NCBI GenBank assembly: GCA_016704465.1
Contig: JADJAD010000019.1
Coordinates: 124,001 to 188,000, forward strand
DNA length: 64,000 nt
Source of the DNA: Gemmatimonadota bacterium
GTDB taxonomy: Bacteria; Gemmatimonadota; Gemmatimonadetes; Gemmatimonadales; Gemmatimonadaceae
Direction of reading: 5' to 3'
Every line of letters begins with the position of its first letter. Positions within the stretch are counted from its first letter, which is position 1. Below the pieces are notes generated by a model, which was given only the letters and a program-made list of their open reading frames with translations, made no database searches and had not been told where the DNA came from. Below are positions 16,831 through 27,008 of the stretch, piece by piece. The position numbers and the translations under genes were made by a program.

Positions 16831-18198
16831 ATGACGCCCCTCCTCGACTTCATCGACTCGCACTCTCCCCGCTTCCGCGACGAACTCTTCTCCTTCCTCC
16901 GCATTCCGTCGGTCAGCGCGCGTTCGGAGCACGACGCCGACGTCGTGCAGGCGGCAGAGTGGTTGCGCGATCAGATGGAGCGCTGCGGGCTGGAGGCAAC
17001 GATTCACCCCACGGAGGGACACCCGGTCGTGCTCGGCGAGTACCGCAAGGCCGGGATCGGAGCGCGCACGATTCTGGTGTACGGTCACTACGACGTGCAG
17101 CCCGCCGAGCCGCTCGACCTGTGGGACTCGCCCCCGTTCGAACCGACCCTGCGCGACGGAAAGATCTTTGCCCGGGGGTCGGTCGACGACAAGGGGCAGC
17201 TCTACTTGCACCTGAAGGCGCTCGAGGCATACCTCGCGGTGCACGGGTCGCTCCCGGTCAATGTGATCGTGCTCGCCGAAGGGGAAGAAGAGGTGGGGAG
17301 CGAGCACCTTGCCCCCTTCGTCGAGGCCCATGCCGAGCGCCTGGCCTGCGACGGGGTGGTGATCTCCGACTCGGCGATGTTCGCGCCCGGGCTGCCGTCG
17401 ATCCTGTCGTCGCTGCGCGGGCTGGCGTACTTCCAGATCGACGTCGATGGGCCGGCAACCGACTTGCACTCGGGCAGCTACGGCGGCGCCGTGGTCAATC
17501 CTGCGATGGCGCTGGCGCGCATCCTGGCCACCTTCCACGACGCCGAGGGGCGGGTGGCGATCCCGGGCTTCTACGATGCCGTGCGCGCGTGGGAGACGGC
17601 GGTGCGCGAGCAGATGCGGTCGCTCCCGTTCGACGAGGGCGCCTTTCGGCACGAGACCGGGGCCTCGGCGTTAGGCGGGGAGGTGGGGTACACCACGCTG
17701 GAGCGGATCTGGACGCGCCCCACCTGCGAGGTGAACGGCCTGCTGAGCGGCTACACGGGCGAAGGGGCCAAGACCGTGCTCCCCGCGAAGGCGATGGCCA
17801 AGGTGAGTTGTCGGCTCGTCCCCGACCAGGATCCCGACACCGTCGAGCAATTGATCAAGGCGCACGTCGCCGCCGTGCAGCCCGCGGGGGTGACGGTAAC
17901 CGTGACGGCGCTGCACGGTGGGCGGCCCTGGCGCGGCGAGCTGGCGGGACCGCTGTTCGAGGCAGGGAGCGCGGCGCTCGAGCGCGCCTTCGGTCGTGCC
18001 CCAGTCATCGTGGGCGAGGGCGGGTCGATCCCGGTGGTGCACGACTTTGCGCGCGTGCTTGGGGCCCCCGTGCTGCTGATGGGCTTCGGACTGCCGGGCG
18101 AGAACGCCCACGCGCCTAACGAATGGATGAGCGACGCCAACTACATCGGCGGGATCAAGGCGGCGGCGTTGCTATGGGAGGAGCTGGGGCGCCGATAG
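16831..18198 (+). CDS. M20 family metallo-dipeptidase
   Basis: A 455-residue enzyme of the M20/ArgE-DapE group, closest in pattern to the carnosinase-like dipeptidases (typical length 450-470). Two-zinc motifs: YGHYDVQPAE (His), ARGSVDDKGQ (bridging Asp), AEGEEEVGSEH (catalytic Glu and ligand) and the C-terminal ENAHAPNEWM (His). The dimerisation lid domain starts at DLHSGSYGGAVVNP. It should hydrolyse dipeptides in the cytoplasm; no leader is present. The start ATG immediately follows a heptamer repeat with no ribosome-binding site, hinting at leaderless or weak initiation. It is divergent from crcB. Confidence 0.92.
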   Translation: MTPLLDFIDSHSPRFRDELFSFLRIPSVSARSEHDADVVQAAEWLRDQMERCGLEATIHPTEGHPVVLGEYRKAGIGARTILVYGHYDVQPAEPLDLWDSPPFEPTLRDGKIFARGSVDDKGQLYLHLKALEAYLAVHGSLPVNVIVLAEGEEEVGSEHLAPFVEAHAERLACDGVVISDSAMFAPGLPSILSSLRGLAYFQIDVDGPATDLHSGSYGGAVVNPAMALARILATFHDAEGRVAIPGFYDAVRAWETAVREQMRSLPFDEGAFRHETGASALGGEVGYTTLERIWTRPTCEVNGLLSGYTGEGAKTVLPAKAMAKVSCRLVPDQDPDTVEQLIKAHVAAVQPAGVTVTVTALHGGRPWRGELAGPLFEAGSAALERAFGRAPVIVGEGGSIPVVHDFARVLGAPVLLMGFGLPGENAHAPNEWMSDANYIGGIKAAALLWEELGRR

Positions 18199-18398
18199 CC
18201 GGTGGTGGCGGTCGTCGTGTGACGCGCCGCACACGCTGCGTGCCCGCGGGACGCCCGACCGTCCTAAACGCTGGACATGCGTGGACGCTCGTGGGCACGA
18301 CACGCGCGACAAGTGCAAGTGGGCGCGCAAGTTGGCGCTGGGGCCACTCCCGGCACCTCGTGTGCGTTCCCCTCTCCCGCACCTTTACGGGAGAACCC

Positions 18399-19040
18399 AT
18401 GACCCACGCATCCGTCCGTCCTGCTCGCGCCGCCATCGCGGCTGCGACCTTGTTCCTCGCTTCCATCGTCCCCACCAGCGCCCAGGCGCAAAAGCCAACC
18501 GTCGCCCGCGTCACGCCGTACGTCGGCTACATGAACTTCGGCGACTACATCGACGGCCCCATCGGGACGCGCATCTCCAACGCCAGCTCGGCGATCTACG
18601 GTGTCGGGCTTGGACTCGACGTGTCGCCCAACCTCGCGCTCGTCGGCAACATCGGCTACACCGACAGCAACGTGCGCGTGGGCCTCCCGATCATCGGCGG
18701 GGTGAACATCGCCGACAGCAAGGTGCTGTTCTACGACGCCGGACTGCAGCTGCGGCTGCCCGGCACGTCGTTAGGTGCGGGACTCGTTCCATTCGTCGAG
18801 GCCGGGGCGGGAGCTATCCGCTACGAGGTGCGCACCGGTCCGCTCACGACCAACGCCACCAATTTCGCCGGCAACTTCGGCGGGGGCGTCGACCTGCAGC
18901 TCTCCCGCGCCCTTGGCGTCCGGGCCGCGGTCAAGGACTACGTCGGCAAGTTCGACTTCCAGGAGGCCACGAGCTTCGAGCTCCGGAACCGGGTGTCGCA
19001 CAACGTGGCCTTCACGCTGGGGCTGACGTTGGGGCTGTAA
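18399..19040 (+). CDS. Small outer-membrane beta-barrel protein (paralogue A)
   Basis: A 213-residue protein with a signal peptide cleaved near AQAQ (residue 29) and a predicted eight-strand barrel: TPYVGYMNFGDY, IGYTDSNVRV, LFYDAGLQLRL, FVEAGAGAIRY, LGVRAAVKDYVGKFDF, and a terminal AFTLGLTLGL. It is clearly related to the protein at 39834-40517; both share PYVGYxxFGD, VKDYxGKFDF and an internal GNIGxxxxxxR block. The ATG at 18399 has GGGAGA seven bases upstream and is followed by the leader, so the longer open frame is not used. Function unknown; family resembles small OmpW/OmpA-like barrels. A terminator follows at 19124. Confidence 0.8.
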   Translation: MTHASVRPARAAIAAATLFLASIVPTSAQAQKPTVARVTPYVGYMNFGDYIDGPIGTRISNASSAIYGVGLGLDVSPNLALVGNIGYTDSNVRVGLPIIGGVNIADSKVLFYDAGLQLRLPGTSLGAGLVPFVEAGAGAIRYEVRTGPLTTNATNFAGNFGGGVDLQLSRALGVRAAVKDYVGKFDFQEATSFELRNRVSHNVAFTLGLTLGL

Positions 19041-19123
19041 CTCCGGCGCTGTCGGCGCGGGAGCACCTGGCCCGCGCCGCGCACCACATAACGCACATGG
19101 CGCGGCCTGCGCCGCGCGACCGA

Positions 19124-19153
19124 TGCGAGGACCGCCGAGCGGCGGTCCTCGCA
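19124..19153. terminator. Hairpin terminator after small barrel gene
   Basis: A 13-bp stem (19124-19136 with 19141-19153) and a four-base loop, followed by a T/G-rich stretch. It is 84 bp after the barrel gene and before the S9 hydrolase gene. Confidence 0.75.
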
Positions 19154-19280
19154 TTCGTGTGTGTTCCTGCCGTCTTCGCTTGCCCGTTCGACCGCCCGGC
19201 CGCAGATTCGCCGCCGGAGCGGCCGTTCCCGGCTGTCGAGTCGGGCGCGCAGTCTCATTTGACGACCAGGAGTCACCAGA

Positions 19281-21263
19281 ATGCACGCTGCTGTTAGGGT
19301 CCGGGCGACCCGGTATCTGTCGGGCGTCGCCGCGTGTGCGGCGCTGTCGACCCTCACCACGCTCACTGCGAACGCACAGTCTTCGCCGGCTGCTGCGGCG
19401 GGGCGCAGTGTGCACACACCCGGTGCAGTGGCCGACCTCCTGACGACGATGAGTTCGGTCGTCGGCGGCGATGGACCGCAGTGGATGCCCGATGGCGCCC
19501 GCATCGTCTTCCCGGCGAACCTCGGATTCGGGACCTTCTGGACGGTGAACCCCGACAGCGGCGGGCTGGCCCGCCTCACGGGCGACCTCTCGGCCCAGTC
19601 GCCGCGACTCTCGCCCGATGGACGGGCCATCGCCTACATCTCGGACAAGGGGGGCAATCCGGAAGTCTGGGTGTGGAGCGTCCCCGATGCCCGCGACGTG
19701 CAGCTGACGAAGCTCGGCGCCCGGGTCAACGCCCTGTCCTGGTCCCCCGACGGACGGTCGCTCGCCTTCGCCGCCCTCCGGCTGGGGAGCTACGACATCT
19801 GGACCGTGGCGGTCGCCGACGGTGCGATCCGCCGCATCACGCACGGCGACGAGCACGAACTCGTCCCAGAGTGGACCCCCGACGGCCGCTCGCTGGTCTA
19901 CCTGCGCGCCGACGACCGATGGGTCGACCACGACGTCATGGTGGTCCCGTCGACGGGGGGTGATGCCAGGGTCGTCGCCAGCGACCGGGGCTTCTTCGAC
20001 TACGGGACGATCGGGATGCGCAGCAATTTCGGTCCCGCGCTGGTCTCGCCCGACGGCTCACGCCTGCTCTTTCGTTCGACCCGTAGCGGCTGGATCAACT
20101 ACTGGGCGGTCCCGCTGGCCGGCGGAGAACCAAAGGCGCTGGCTCCCGAACCGGCCGACCAGACCGATGCCCGCTGGTCGCCCGATGGCAACTCCGTCGC
20201 CTTCGTCTCGAACCGCAACGGGACGCTCGACCTCCGGGTGGTTGCCGCGCGCGGCGGGGAGGCGCGTGTCGTCGTGCCGGTGGCGACCGGAGTGATCGGC
20301 AATCCCGCATGGTCGCCAGACGGGCGCCGCATTGCCTACACGCTCGCCACCCCGACGCGCGTCGCCGACCTGTATGTCGTGGACCTCGCAGGAAAGTCGC
20401 CGAAGCAACTCACCTTCTCGCAGCTGCCGGCCATGGAGGGGGTCCTGGTGACGCCCCAGAAAGTGTCGTACCGCAGCGATGAGTACACGATCTCGGGGTA
20501 TCTCCTCCGCCCGCCGAACGCCCGTCCGGGCCAGCGCTTTCCCGGCATCCTCTACATCCACGGTGGTCCGACGGGGCAGTTCTCCGACAGCTACAACCAG
20601 CAGGCCCAGTTCCTCGCCGGCATGGGCTACGTGGTGCTCATGCCGAACATCCGCGGGAGTTCGGGCTACGGCTTCGCCTTCGAGAAGGCCAACGACCCCT
20701 GCTGGACCATCTGTGACCTGCGCGATGTGGAGGCCGGAGCGGCGTACCTCAAGTCGATGCCCGACGTCGATGGCACGCGGCTCGGGATCACCGGGATCAG
20801 CTATGGCGGCATCATGAGCATGGCCGCCGTGGCTCGCGCACCCGACCTGTTCCAGGCCGCGATCCCGCAGTCAGGCTACGCCGACTGGGTCTCGTTTCAC
20901 GAGTACAACGCCGAGTTGGGGCACGCGAAGCTGTTGGCGCACGAATGGGGACCGTGGCCCGACAGCGCGGCCGTATATCGCCGCAACTCCTCGATCTTCG
21001 AGGCGCACCGGGTCAAGGCGCCGGTCTTCGTGATCCAGGGAGAGGGGCGCACCCCGGCGTGGCGCGGGGGAGCAGTGCCGATCCGGTCGTCGCAGGAATA
21101 CGCGCTGGCGCTCGAACGGCAGCACAAGGTCGTCAAGTACACCACCTACCCCGGCGAGAGCTACTACGTCTACGGACGGGCGAACCAGCGGCAGGTCCTG
21201 CTCGACATGCTCGACTGGTTCGACCGTTACCTCAAGGATGGTGCGACGAACTACTCGAGGTGA
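19281..21263 (+). CDS. S9 family (prolyl oligopeptidase-type) hydrolase with atypical triad
   Basis: A 660-residue exported protein: signal peptide to about residue 33, a TolB/PD40-type propeller (repeats such as SPRLSPDGRAIAYIS, LSWSPDGRSLAFAA and PAWSPDGRRIAYTL; about 55-370) and a C-terminal alpha/beta-hydrolase. The nucleophile elbow GISYGG has Ser507, and the oxyanion region YIHGGPTG is normal. The usual Asp block (GxxDxxVP) reads IQGEGRTPAWRGGAVPI and the usual GxGH block reads YPGESYYVYGRAN, so neither the canonical Asp nor His is visible. AGGAG precedes the ATG. The stop overlaps the Dps gene tail-to-tail by 13 bp. It may use other residues, act as an esterase, or be inactive. Confidence 0.85.
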   Translation: MHAAVRVRATRYLSGVAACAALSTLTTLTANAQSSPAAAAGRSVHTPGAVADLLTTMSSVVGGDGPQWMPDGARIVFPANLGFGTFWTVNPDSGGLARLTGDLSAQSPRLSPDGRAIAYISDKGGNPEVWVWSVPDARDVQLTKLGARVNALSWSPDGRSLAFAALRLGSYDIWTVAVADGAIRRITHGDEHELVPEWTPDGRSLVYLRADDRWVDHDVMVVPSTGGDARVVASDRGFFDYGTIGMRSNFGPALVSPDGSRLLFRSTRSGWINYWAVPLAGGEPKALAPEPADQTDARWSPDGNSVAFVSNRNGTLDLRVVAARGGEARVVVPVATGVIGNPAWSPDGRRIAYTLATPTRVADLYVVDLAGKSPKQLTFSQLPAMEGVLVTPQKVSYRSDEYTISGYLLRPPNARPGQRFPGILYIHGGPTGQFSDSYNQQAQFLAGMGYVVLMPNIRGSSGYGFAFEKANDPCWTICDLRDVEAGAAYLKSMPDVDGTRLGITGISYGGIMSMAAVARAPDLFQAAIPQSGYADWVSFHEYNAELGHAKLLAHEWGPWPDSAAVYRRNSSIFEAHRVKAPVFVIQGEGRTPAWRGGAVPIRSSQEYALALERQHKVVKYTTYPGESYYVYGRANQRQVLLDMLDWFDRYLKDGATNYSR

Positions 21264-21700
21264 CTACGCAGCATCCACGCATGCTTCTCGTGAACGTCGA
21301 GGCGGCGCGTGCCCAGGTCGGCGGTGGCCTGGTCGCCCGCCGCCTCCGCCGCCTTGATCACCTGCCGAGCGGCGTCGGACACGGCCTCCTGATCGGCGGT
21401 AAGGACACGGATCATGTCCTTGGCCTCCGGACGACCGTTTTCCTCCGCGACGGTGCTGAGCTTGGCGAACGCGGTGAAGCTGCCAGGGGCGAACGCCCCG
21501 AGCGACCGGATGCGCTCGGCGATCTCGTCCACGGCAATTGCCAGCTCCGTGTACTGCGTCTCGAAGAGCGTGTGGAGCGTGGTGAACATCGGTCCGGTCA
21601 CGTTCCAGTGATAGTTATGCGTCTTGAGGTAGAGCGCGTAGCTCGTGGCCAGGAGCACGTTGAGGCCGTCCACCACGGCAGGGTTCTGCTGTTTGGTCAT
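21251..21700 (-). CDS. dps: Dps-family ferritin-like protein
   Basis: A 149-residue four-helix protein of the Dps family that stores iron in a 12-mer and protects DNA during oxidative stress and starvation. The family ferroxidase region is intact: KTHNYHWNVTGPMFTTLH, then FETQYTEL and DEIAERIRSLG, with the characteristic His, Asp and Glu spaced across subunits. A lysine-rich DNA-binding tail is short or absent. The ATG at 21700 gives the expected N-terminus; the frame is open upstream but contains no conserved sequence. It overlaps the S9 hydrolase stop by 13 bp convergently, so no terminator separates the two. Confidence 0.92.
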   Translation of the reverse strand: MTKQQNPAVVDGLNVLLATSYALYLKTHNYHWNVTGPMFTTLHTLFETQYTELAIAVDEIAERIRSLGAFAPGSFTAFAKLSTVAEENGRPEAKDMIRVLTADQEAVSDAARQVIKAAEAAGDQATADLGTRRLDVHEKHAWMLRSHLE

Positions 21701-21855
21701 GGGTGTTCTCCAGTGAGGCGGGTCTTGTCGCAAGGGGCCGAGGCGCGGGTGCATGCGTCGCCGCCATCGGCTTGTCCCAAGATACTGCCGTGCAAGCGGT
21801 TGGCTGTCGGGGCGCGACCGCGCAATCGGGGCCGCCCGACGACTGCGCGCGGCCG

Positions 21856-22419
21856 CTAGAAGGCTACGCCGGCAGTCGGGAGCACCAGCAGCCGCGCGCC
21901 CGCCACGTTGCGCGCCAGCCGCACGAGCCGCACGCCGACCGTCGGGACGATGCGCCGGTCGCGCGGGGGCATCCACCGCAGCGAGAGCGTGCCGGCGAGA
22001 CTCGTACGGCGTCGTAATCCCTCTCCCCCGGCCGCGGTGAGGAGGCCCGCCCCGCCCGCGACCCACAGGCTGGAGCTTCCCAGTCGCGCGGTGGGAGAGA
22101 GGGTGGCGCCGGTGAGCAGCGACGGAGTCGACCGTGTCTCGCAGCTACTGTCAGGCAGACAGGTCGGCTGCACCGAGACGGCGCCCCACGGAGCCACACC
22201 GAAGCCGGCGAGCTCGACACCGTACCCCCCGGACGAGTGTCGCGTGATCGCGACCTGACCGACGCCCGCGCCCATCCTGCCACCGACGTCGGAGAAATTG
22301 ACGAACGAACCGCCCACCGCGAGCGAGACACGCGTGGTCGGTCGCTGCGCCCACGCGGTGGACGACGGCGGCGAGGCAACGGCCATGGCCAGCGAAAATG
22401 CCGCCAGGGTGCGGAGCAT
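21856..22419 (-). CDS. Small secreted protein, likely outer-membrane
   Basis: A 187-residue protein with a signal peptide (cleavage near TAWAQ, residue 24), Gly-rich alternating strands and a C-terminal phenylalanine (TAGVAF) typical of barrels inserted by the BAM complex. One CLPDSSC segment could form a disulfide. No named family recognised. GGGAGGA just upstream of the ATG is a very good ribosome-binding site. It lies 97 bp downstream of the subtilase gene on the same strand and 155 bp upstream of dps. Confidence 0.6.
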   Translation of the reverse strand: MLRTLAAFSLAMAVASPPSSTAWAQRPTTRVSLAVGGSFVNFSDVGGRMGAGVGQVAITRHSSGGYGVELAGFGVAPWGAVSVQPTCLPDSSCETRSTPSLLTGATLSPTARLGSSSLWVAGGAGLLTAAGGEGLRRRTSLAGTLSLRWMPPRDRRIVPTVGVRLVRLARNVAGARLLVLPTAGVAF

Positions 22420-22516
22420 GAGTCCTCCCGGAGCGCGCGGTGGGGTGCCACGAGGCCGACACCGACGGGGCGTCGTGTCCCCTATCGGTTCATCCCCACC
22501 GCATGCTGCCGTGGCG

Positions 22517-25500
22517 TTAGCGATCTCGTGCAGCCCCCGGCACCTCCCGAACGCCAATCAGGAACGGATCGCCAGCCCTGAGTTGCATCTGCAGCGCCAC
22601 CGCTGGATACGGCTGGCGTCCCTCGGGGAGCGCGGCGGCCACCCAGCTATTGATCGTCGCCGACCAGCTGGCGCCCACGGCGCGCTCCCGCGGCTGGTCC
22701 GACACGGCCAGGTGACCAAAGGCCGGGTTGAAGACGATGTCCTCGTACTCGAAGTCGGTCGCGCCCGCCGGGTGGCCGGAATGATCGATCACCACCTTCC
22801 AGCGACCGGCCGCCGGCGAACGGGCCATCACGACCTCGTCGCCGGTTGCGTCGCCATCGGCGCGCGCGGCGACGCATTCGGTCCCGCTGCAGTCGAACAG
22901 GAAGAGGTCCAGGTCGCCGCTGGCGCCCGTGGTACCACTGCTGCCAGCTGTGCCGCGCAGGTGGGCCACCAGGAGCGGAGTGCCGGGTGGGACGTCGATG
23001 TCATAGACGCGCTGCTCCCGTGCCAGCAGCGACCCGCGATCGCGCCGCACAGCGCCCATGGGCAGTCCGCTGGCGCCGCCGGTGAAGGCGCCGAAGGTGC
23101 TGGTCACCGTGATCCCGGTGCTGCCACTGCCGCCGTCGCCCGTCGTGGTGGCGGCCGGCGCGACCCGCGCGCCCAGCGCGGTCACGGTCACCGTGGCTGC
23201 CGTCGGGGGGACGACGGAATCCTTCTTGGCCTGTTGCCAGTCGAAGGTCCGGGTATCCTCGACGTCCTGCAGTCGCACCTCCCAGACGCCGGCGACAGGT
23301 GCCTGCACCCAGTAGGTCTGGGGCCCTTGTCCCGTGGTCGCGGCCGGGGCGCCTCCAGTGACATTGCGCGTGTCTGGGCGCATGATGGCGACAGTTGGGC
23401 GCCGCTTCGGCGCCGCCACGTCGATACGCAGCGCCGAGACGCCGGCGGGGACGCGATAGTAGAGGTGCGTCATCCCCGGACGTGCGATCTCGACCTTCTG
23501 TTCAGACTTGTAGCCGCTGTCGGCAGCGAGTGGTTGTGCGGCGACAATCGTCGCCTGGGTGCGGAACTCCACGCCCGGGGCGCCGGGCGTGTCGAGGGTG
23601 AGGATCGCCGAGTGCACGCCGGTCGCCTGGGGGGCGATGCGGACCGGGATCTCGACCGGGCGATTGAGCGGGAGCGTGACGCTGGTCGGGGCCGAGTACG
23701 TGCCGGCCGCATTGCCCAGCCAGCCGATCGAGAAGGTGAGTGGCGCGCGCGGGCCGGTCGTGCGGGTGACGGTAACGGTGCGGGTCGCGGTGTCGCCGCG
23801 TACCCAGCCCTCACGCTCGAAGATTCCCACCCCCACGCCGGGCTCGGCGAGCAGGTGGCTGGTGGCGTGCCGGACGGGCGCGCGGCTGGTGATGGTGATC
23901 GGCGTGCGCACGCTGTCCATCGCCTTGAGCGCCTCCCAGGCGCCGGCGAGGTTGACCACGCCGTTCCCCTGCTTGTACGACGGGAGGTGCGGCACCCAGC
24001 GTCCAGAGGTCATGAAGGCCTGGCGCAGTCGATACGCGTCGAACGAGACCCCGTGCTGCCGAGCGGCGCTGATGAGCAGGGCGACGGCGCCCGCCGTGGT
24101 CGGCGTTGCGGTGGAGGTCCCGCCGGCAATGTTGTAGCCCGGCGGCAGCTGCATGAGCCCGGGGATCGCGGTCCCTTCGAGGAAGCCACGTCCGGTGCTC
24201 ACGTAGTTGGAGGGGGCGATGATGTCGGGCTTGGCGGCCCCGTTCCCCATGGGGCCGTAGCCGCCGGTGACCAGCAGGTTGTCGTCGTGCTGCACTCGCA
24301 CGCCGTGGTTGGCGAGGAAGTTGGCCTTGCTCTCGTGTGCCCCGACCGAGATGGCGCCGGGGGCCAGGGCGTAGTCGTCGATCGCCGCCAGCACGGCGTA
24401 GTTGTGCGTGGGAATGACGATCGGCTTCTTGTACTTGGCGATCAGCCGCCCGTAGATGACGGTCGGGACGAGGCGTCCGTCGAACAGCAGGTAGTTGCGG
24501 GCGATCAGTGAACTCTGCTCAAGGAAGACGACGTCCACGGCCGGGTGCTTGACCGCGATGATGACCGCCTCGGTCTGCCCGTAGGCCGATCCGCCCTCGG
24601 CGACGTTCACGAGGCGCGCGCCGGGGGCCACGCCATCGAAGCGGCCGGCGGTCCCGCGGCTCGCCACGGCGGCGCCAACGACGAGCGAGGCATGGCTCGC
24701 GACGCCGAAGTTCAGCGCCACCAGGCGGCGCGCCCGGTCGGTCTGGACGGCGAAACTCACGCTCTCGCGCACCGGCGTCGCCGGATTGTCCTTGCCCAAC
24801 ACCCCGAACTCCGGGCGTGTCGAATAGTCGGTGTAGGCCGTCTCGTCGCGGAAGTCGCGATCCTGGTCGGTGTCCAGCCAGACGTCGTTGGACTGCTCGT
24901 TCCACAGCACGGCAAACAACCGGCTCGAGCCCTTCGGGTTGCCGTCGCGGTTGAGGTCCTTCTCGATCCCGGCGCGGTTGAGCGAATCGAACACCGCCTC
25001 GTCGAGCAGGGCGATGCGGTACGTCCCGGTCGCAGGGGCCGTGTAGGCCGAGTCGCGATACGAGAATCGACCGTCGGCCGCGGCCACGACGCTGTCCGTC
25101 ATGCGCAGCCACTGCCCGTCGACCTCCTCGTCGATGTCGACCGCGGTCAGGTAGCCGACGATCTTGCGCGTACGAGTGCCGTCGAGACGTGGTCGCGACC
25201 TGCAGCTCGGGAAGGAGTGCGTCGAGGCTCTGGTCGATGATCGCGATCCCCGTCCCTCGGCCGTCGAACGTCGGATTCGCCCGCTGCCACTCTCTCGCGC
25301 CCATGTCGCTCAGCGGGTCGTACCGATCCACCAGCGGCGTCTCGGGGAGGGGCGGGGGCCAGCGGCGCTTGGTCGTGTCGCTGATGTCCGGCTGCGTCCA
25401 CAGCGCGAACCCGGGCGCCGATGCCGTCGTTGCGCGGGCCGCATCCGCAGGCGCTCCATCGTGCGCCGCAGCGCTGCTCGCCACGCCCGCCGGTCCGTCG

Positions 25501-25901
25501 GCCAGGCCGAGCGCGCGACTCATGCCGGAGATCGAGACATCGGCGCTGTGAATCAGCAGGTCGCCGACCAGCCGGTCCACGCTGTCGACCCGCAGGTGGA
25601 CGCGCAGGTAATCCACGTCGTCATCGCGGTAGCGCACCGTCCCGCCCAGTCGGCGCACCAGTTCCACCACCTTGGCGTTGCGTCCAGGCATGGCCGCGAC
25701 GACGAGTGTGACGCTCGTGTCGCCCCTCGCGCGTGCGCTGGCCAGCTCGCCCCGGGCATCCTTATAGAGGAACGGTCGTCGTGGTGGGTCGACCGACTGC
25801 TGTGCGCCGAGCGTTCGGCTGGTCGTGGGCACCAGCGTGGCACCGACGAACACGCCGACGAGCGCACCGGCGATGATGCGTGAGAGTGGGGAGCGTCGCA
25901 T
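22517..25901 (-). pseudogene. Subtilase (S8 serine peptidase), one-base frameshift
   Basis: A secreted S8 peptidase of about 1,130 residues split by a frameshift. The first part (from the ATG at 25901) has a signal peptide, propeptide-like region and the triad aspartate in GTGIAIIDQSLD. The second part (ORF ending at 22517) has the triad histidine in ASHASLVVG (around 24690) and the triad serine in GGTSTATPT (around 24115), then an Ig-like segment and pre-peptidase/PPC-like domains (DLDLFLFDCSG). The frame changes near 25187, where removing one base joins LQVATT to LDGTRTRKIVGY smoothly. All catalytic residues are intact, so an assembly error is as likely as real decay. Confidence 0.8.
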
Positions 25902-26029
25902 GGTCGACCTGTCACGAGGGGAGGGAGGCACTGTCGCCTCCAGAACGTGGGCTAGCGAGTGCGTGGCCGACGGGGAGCGACCGCGCCATGGTTCGGACCT
26001 TCAAGGGCTACGTCGATGGATCGCTGAGT

Positions 26030-26089
26030 GTTGGCTTGCCCAGTGCTGGCTTGCCCAGAGTTGGCTTGACCAGAGTTGGCTTGCCTAGT
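26030..26089. repeat. 15-bp direct repeat, four copies
   Basis: Four imperfect copies of GTTGGCTTGCCCAGA in the 238 bp between the divergent subtilase and deacylase genes. On the plus strand it can be read as a VGLPS-like pentapeptide repeat, but no start or gene context supports translation. It lies close upstream of the deacylase start and may affect its expression. Confidence 0.7.
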
Positions 26090-26139
26090 GTCGGGGCGCC
26101 GTCGTCGGACAGGCCATCGCGGCACTAGGTTGTATCACC

Positions 26140-26655
26140 ATGTCGGATGCCTCGCCACACCCCTCCGCCTCGCTGCTCGAGCGACTGCACGCCCTCGGAA
26201 TTGCGTACGGGCGGGCCGACCATGCACCCGTGTTCACCTGTGACGAGGCGGATCGTGCCGTCCCGGCGGAGCTGGGTGGCGTCCATACGAAGAATCTCTT
26301 CCTGCGCGATCGAAAGGGATCGCACCATTGGCTGCTCGTGACCATGTGCGAGAAGTCGGTCGACCTGAAGACGCTGTCCTCGCGCGTCGGCGCCGATGGA
26401 TTCTCACTCGCGTCGCCCGAGCGGTTGCTTCGGCACCTCGGGCTGACCCCTGGGGCCGTGACGGTGCTGGGATTGGTGAATGATCCTGGCCACGCCGTCG
26501 AGCTGCTCGTGGACCGTGACGTGTGGGACGCGGCGTCGTGGCGCTGCCATCCGCTGGTGAACACGACGACGCTGGTCCTGCCGCGCGACGGGATCACGGC
26601 ATTTCTCGCCTCCACCGGACATCTGGCGCGGGTCGTCGACGTCCCGGTTCGCTGA
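26140..26655 (+). CDS. ProX/YbaK-type aminoacyl-tRNA deacylase
   Basis: A 171-residue stand-alone trans-editing domain of the YbaK/ProX family, which hydrolyses Ala or Cys wrongly attached to tRNA(Pro). Visible family features are the opening helix LLERLHALGIAYGRADHAPVFTC, the invariant lysine block GGVHTKNLFLRDRKG, HWLLVTM, DLKTLS, the mid block LGLTPGAVTVLGLVND and VNTTTLVL. Length matches the ProXp-ala/PrdX group. The ATG at 26140 is 50 bp after a 15-bp repeat array. The enzyme is cytoplasmic and likely monocistronic; it is followed by a 487 bp gene-free region. Confidence 0.88.
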   Translation: MSDASPHPSASLLERLHALGIAYGRADHAPVFTCDEADRAVPAELGGVHTKNLFLRDRKGSHHWLLVTMCEKSVDLKTLSSRVGADGFSLASPERLLRHLGLTPGAVTVLGLVNDPGHAVELLVDRDVWDAASWRCHPLVNTTTLVLPRDGITAFLASTGHLARVVDVPVR

Positions 26656-26672
26656 GGCCCTCGGACTCGCCG

Positions 26673-26711
26673 CGCGCCGCCCCACCGCGCCGCCCCACCG
26701 CGCCGCCCCAG
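26673..26711. repeat. 13-bp direct repeat, three copies
   Basis: Three copies of CGCGCCGCCCCAC just after the deacylase stop codon. Unlike most arrays here the period is not a multiple of three, consistent with non-coding sequence. Confidence 0.6.
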
Positions 26712-26980
26712 TGCTCAGCCCAGTAGTCCACCAGGCCGGGCATCTGTCGCGCCTGCGCCTCAGAGCGCTGCGCAGGTGGTCCATTCATGAACTGGGTGTC
26801 GCGACGACGGCTGGTGGCGGCCGTCTGTCGGCCTGCGAAGCGTTGACCCGCGCCCAGAGCCTCGCCTCCAGCAGTCGCTAGGCACGCCAGGCGGAGGCTC
26901 CGTGAACGCGGCGAGAGGAGATGCCAACGGGCGCACGGTCTTTCTGTGATCTATGGCACAAGACTTCCGTTTGTTAGTAA

Positions 26981-27008
26981 TTGCGCATCTTCGCAAGTGC
27001 TGTAGCTT
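26981..27008 (+). promoter_or_regulatory. Candidate promoter of the giant DUF11 gene
   Basis: TTGCGC and TAGCTT separated by 16 bases in the only A+T-richer part of the spacer, about 135 bp upstream of the ATG at 27143. Match to the sigma-70 consensus is partial, so this is tentative. Confidence 0.3.
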
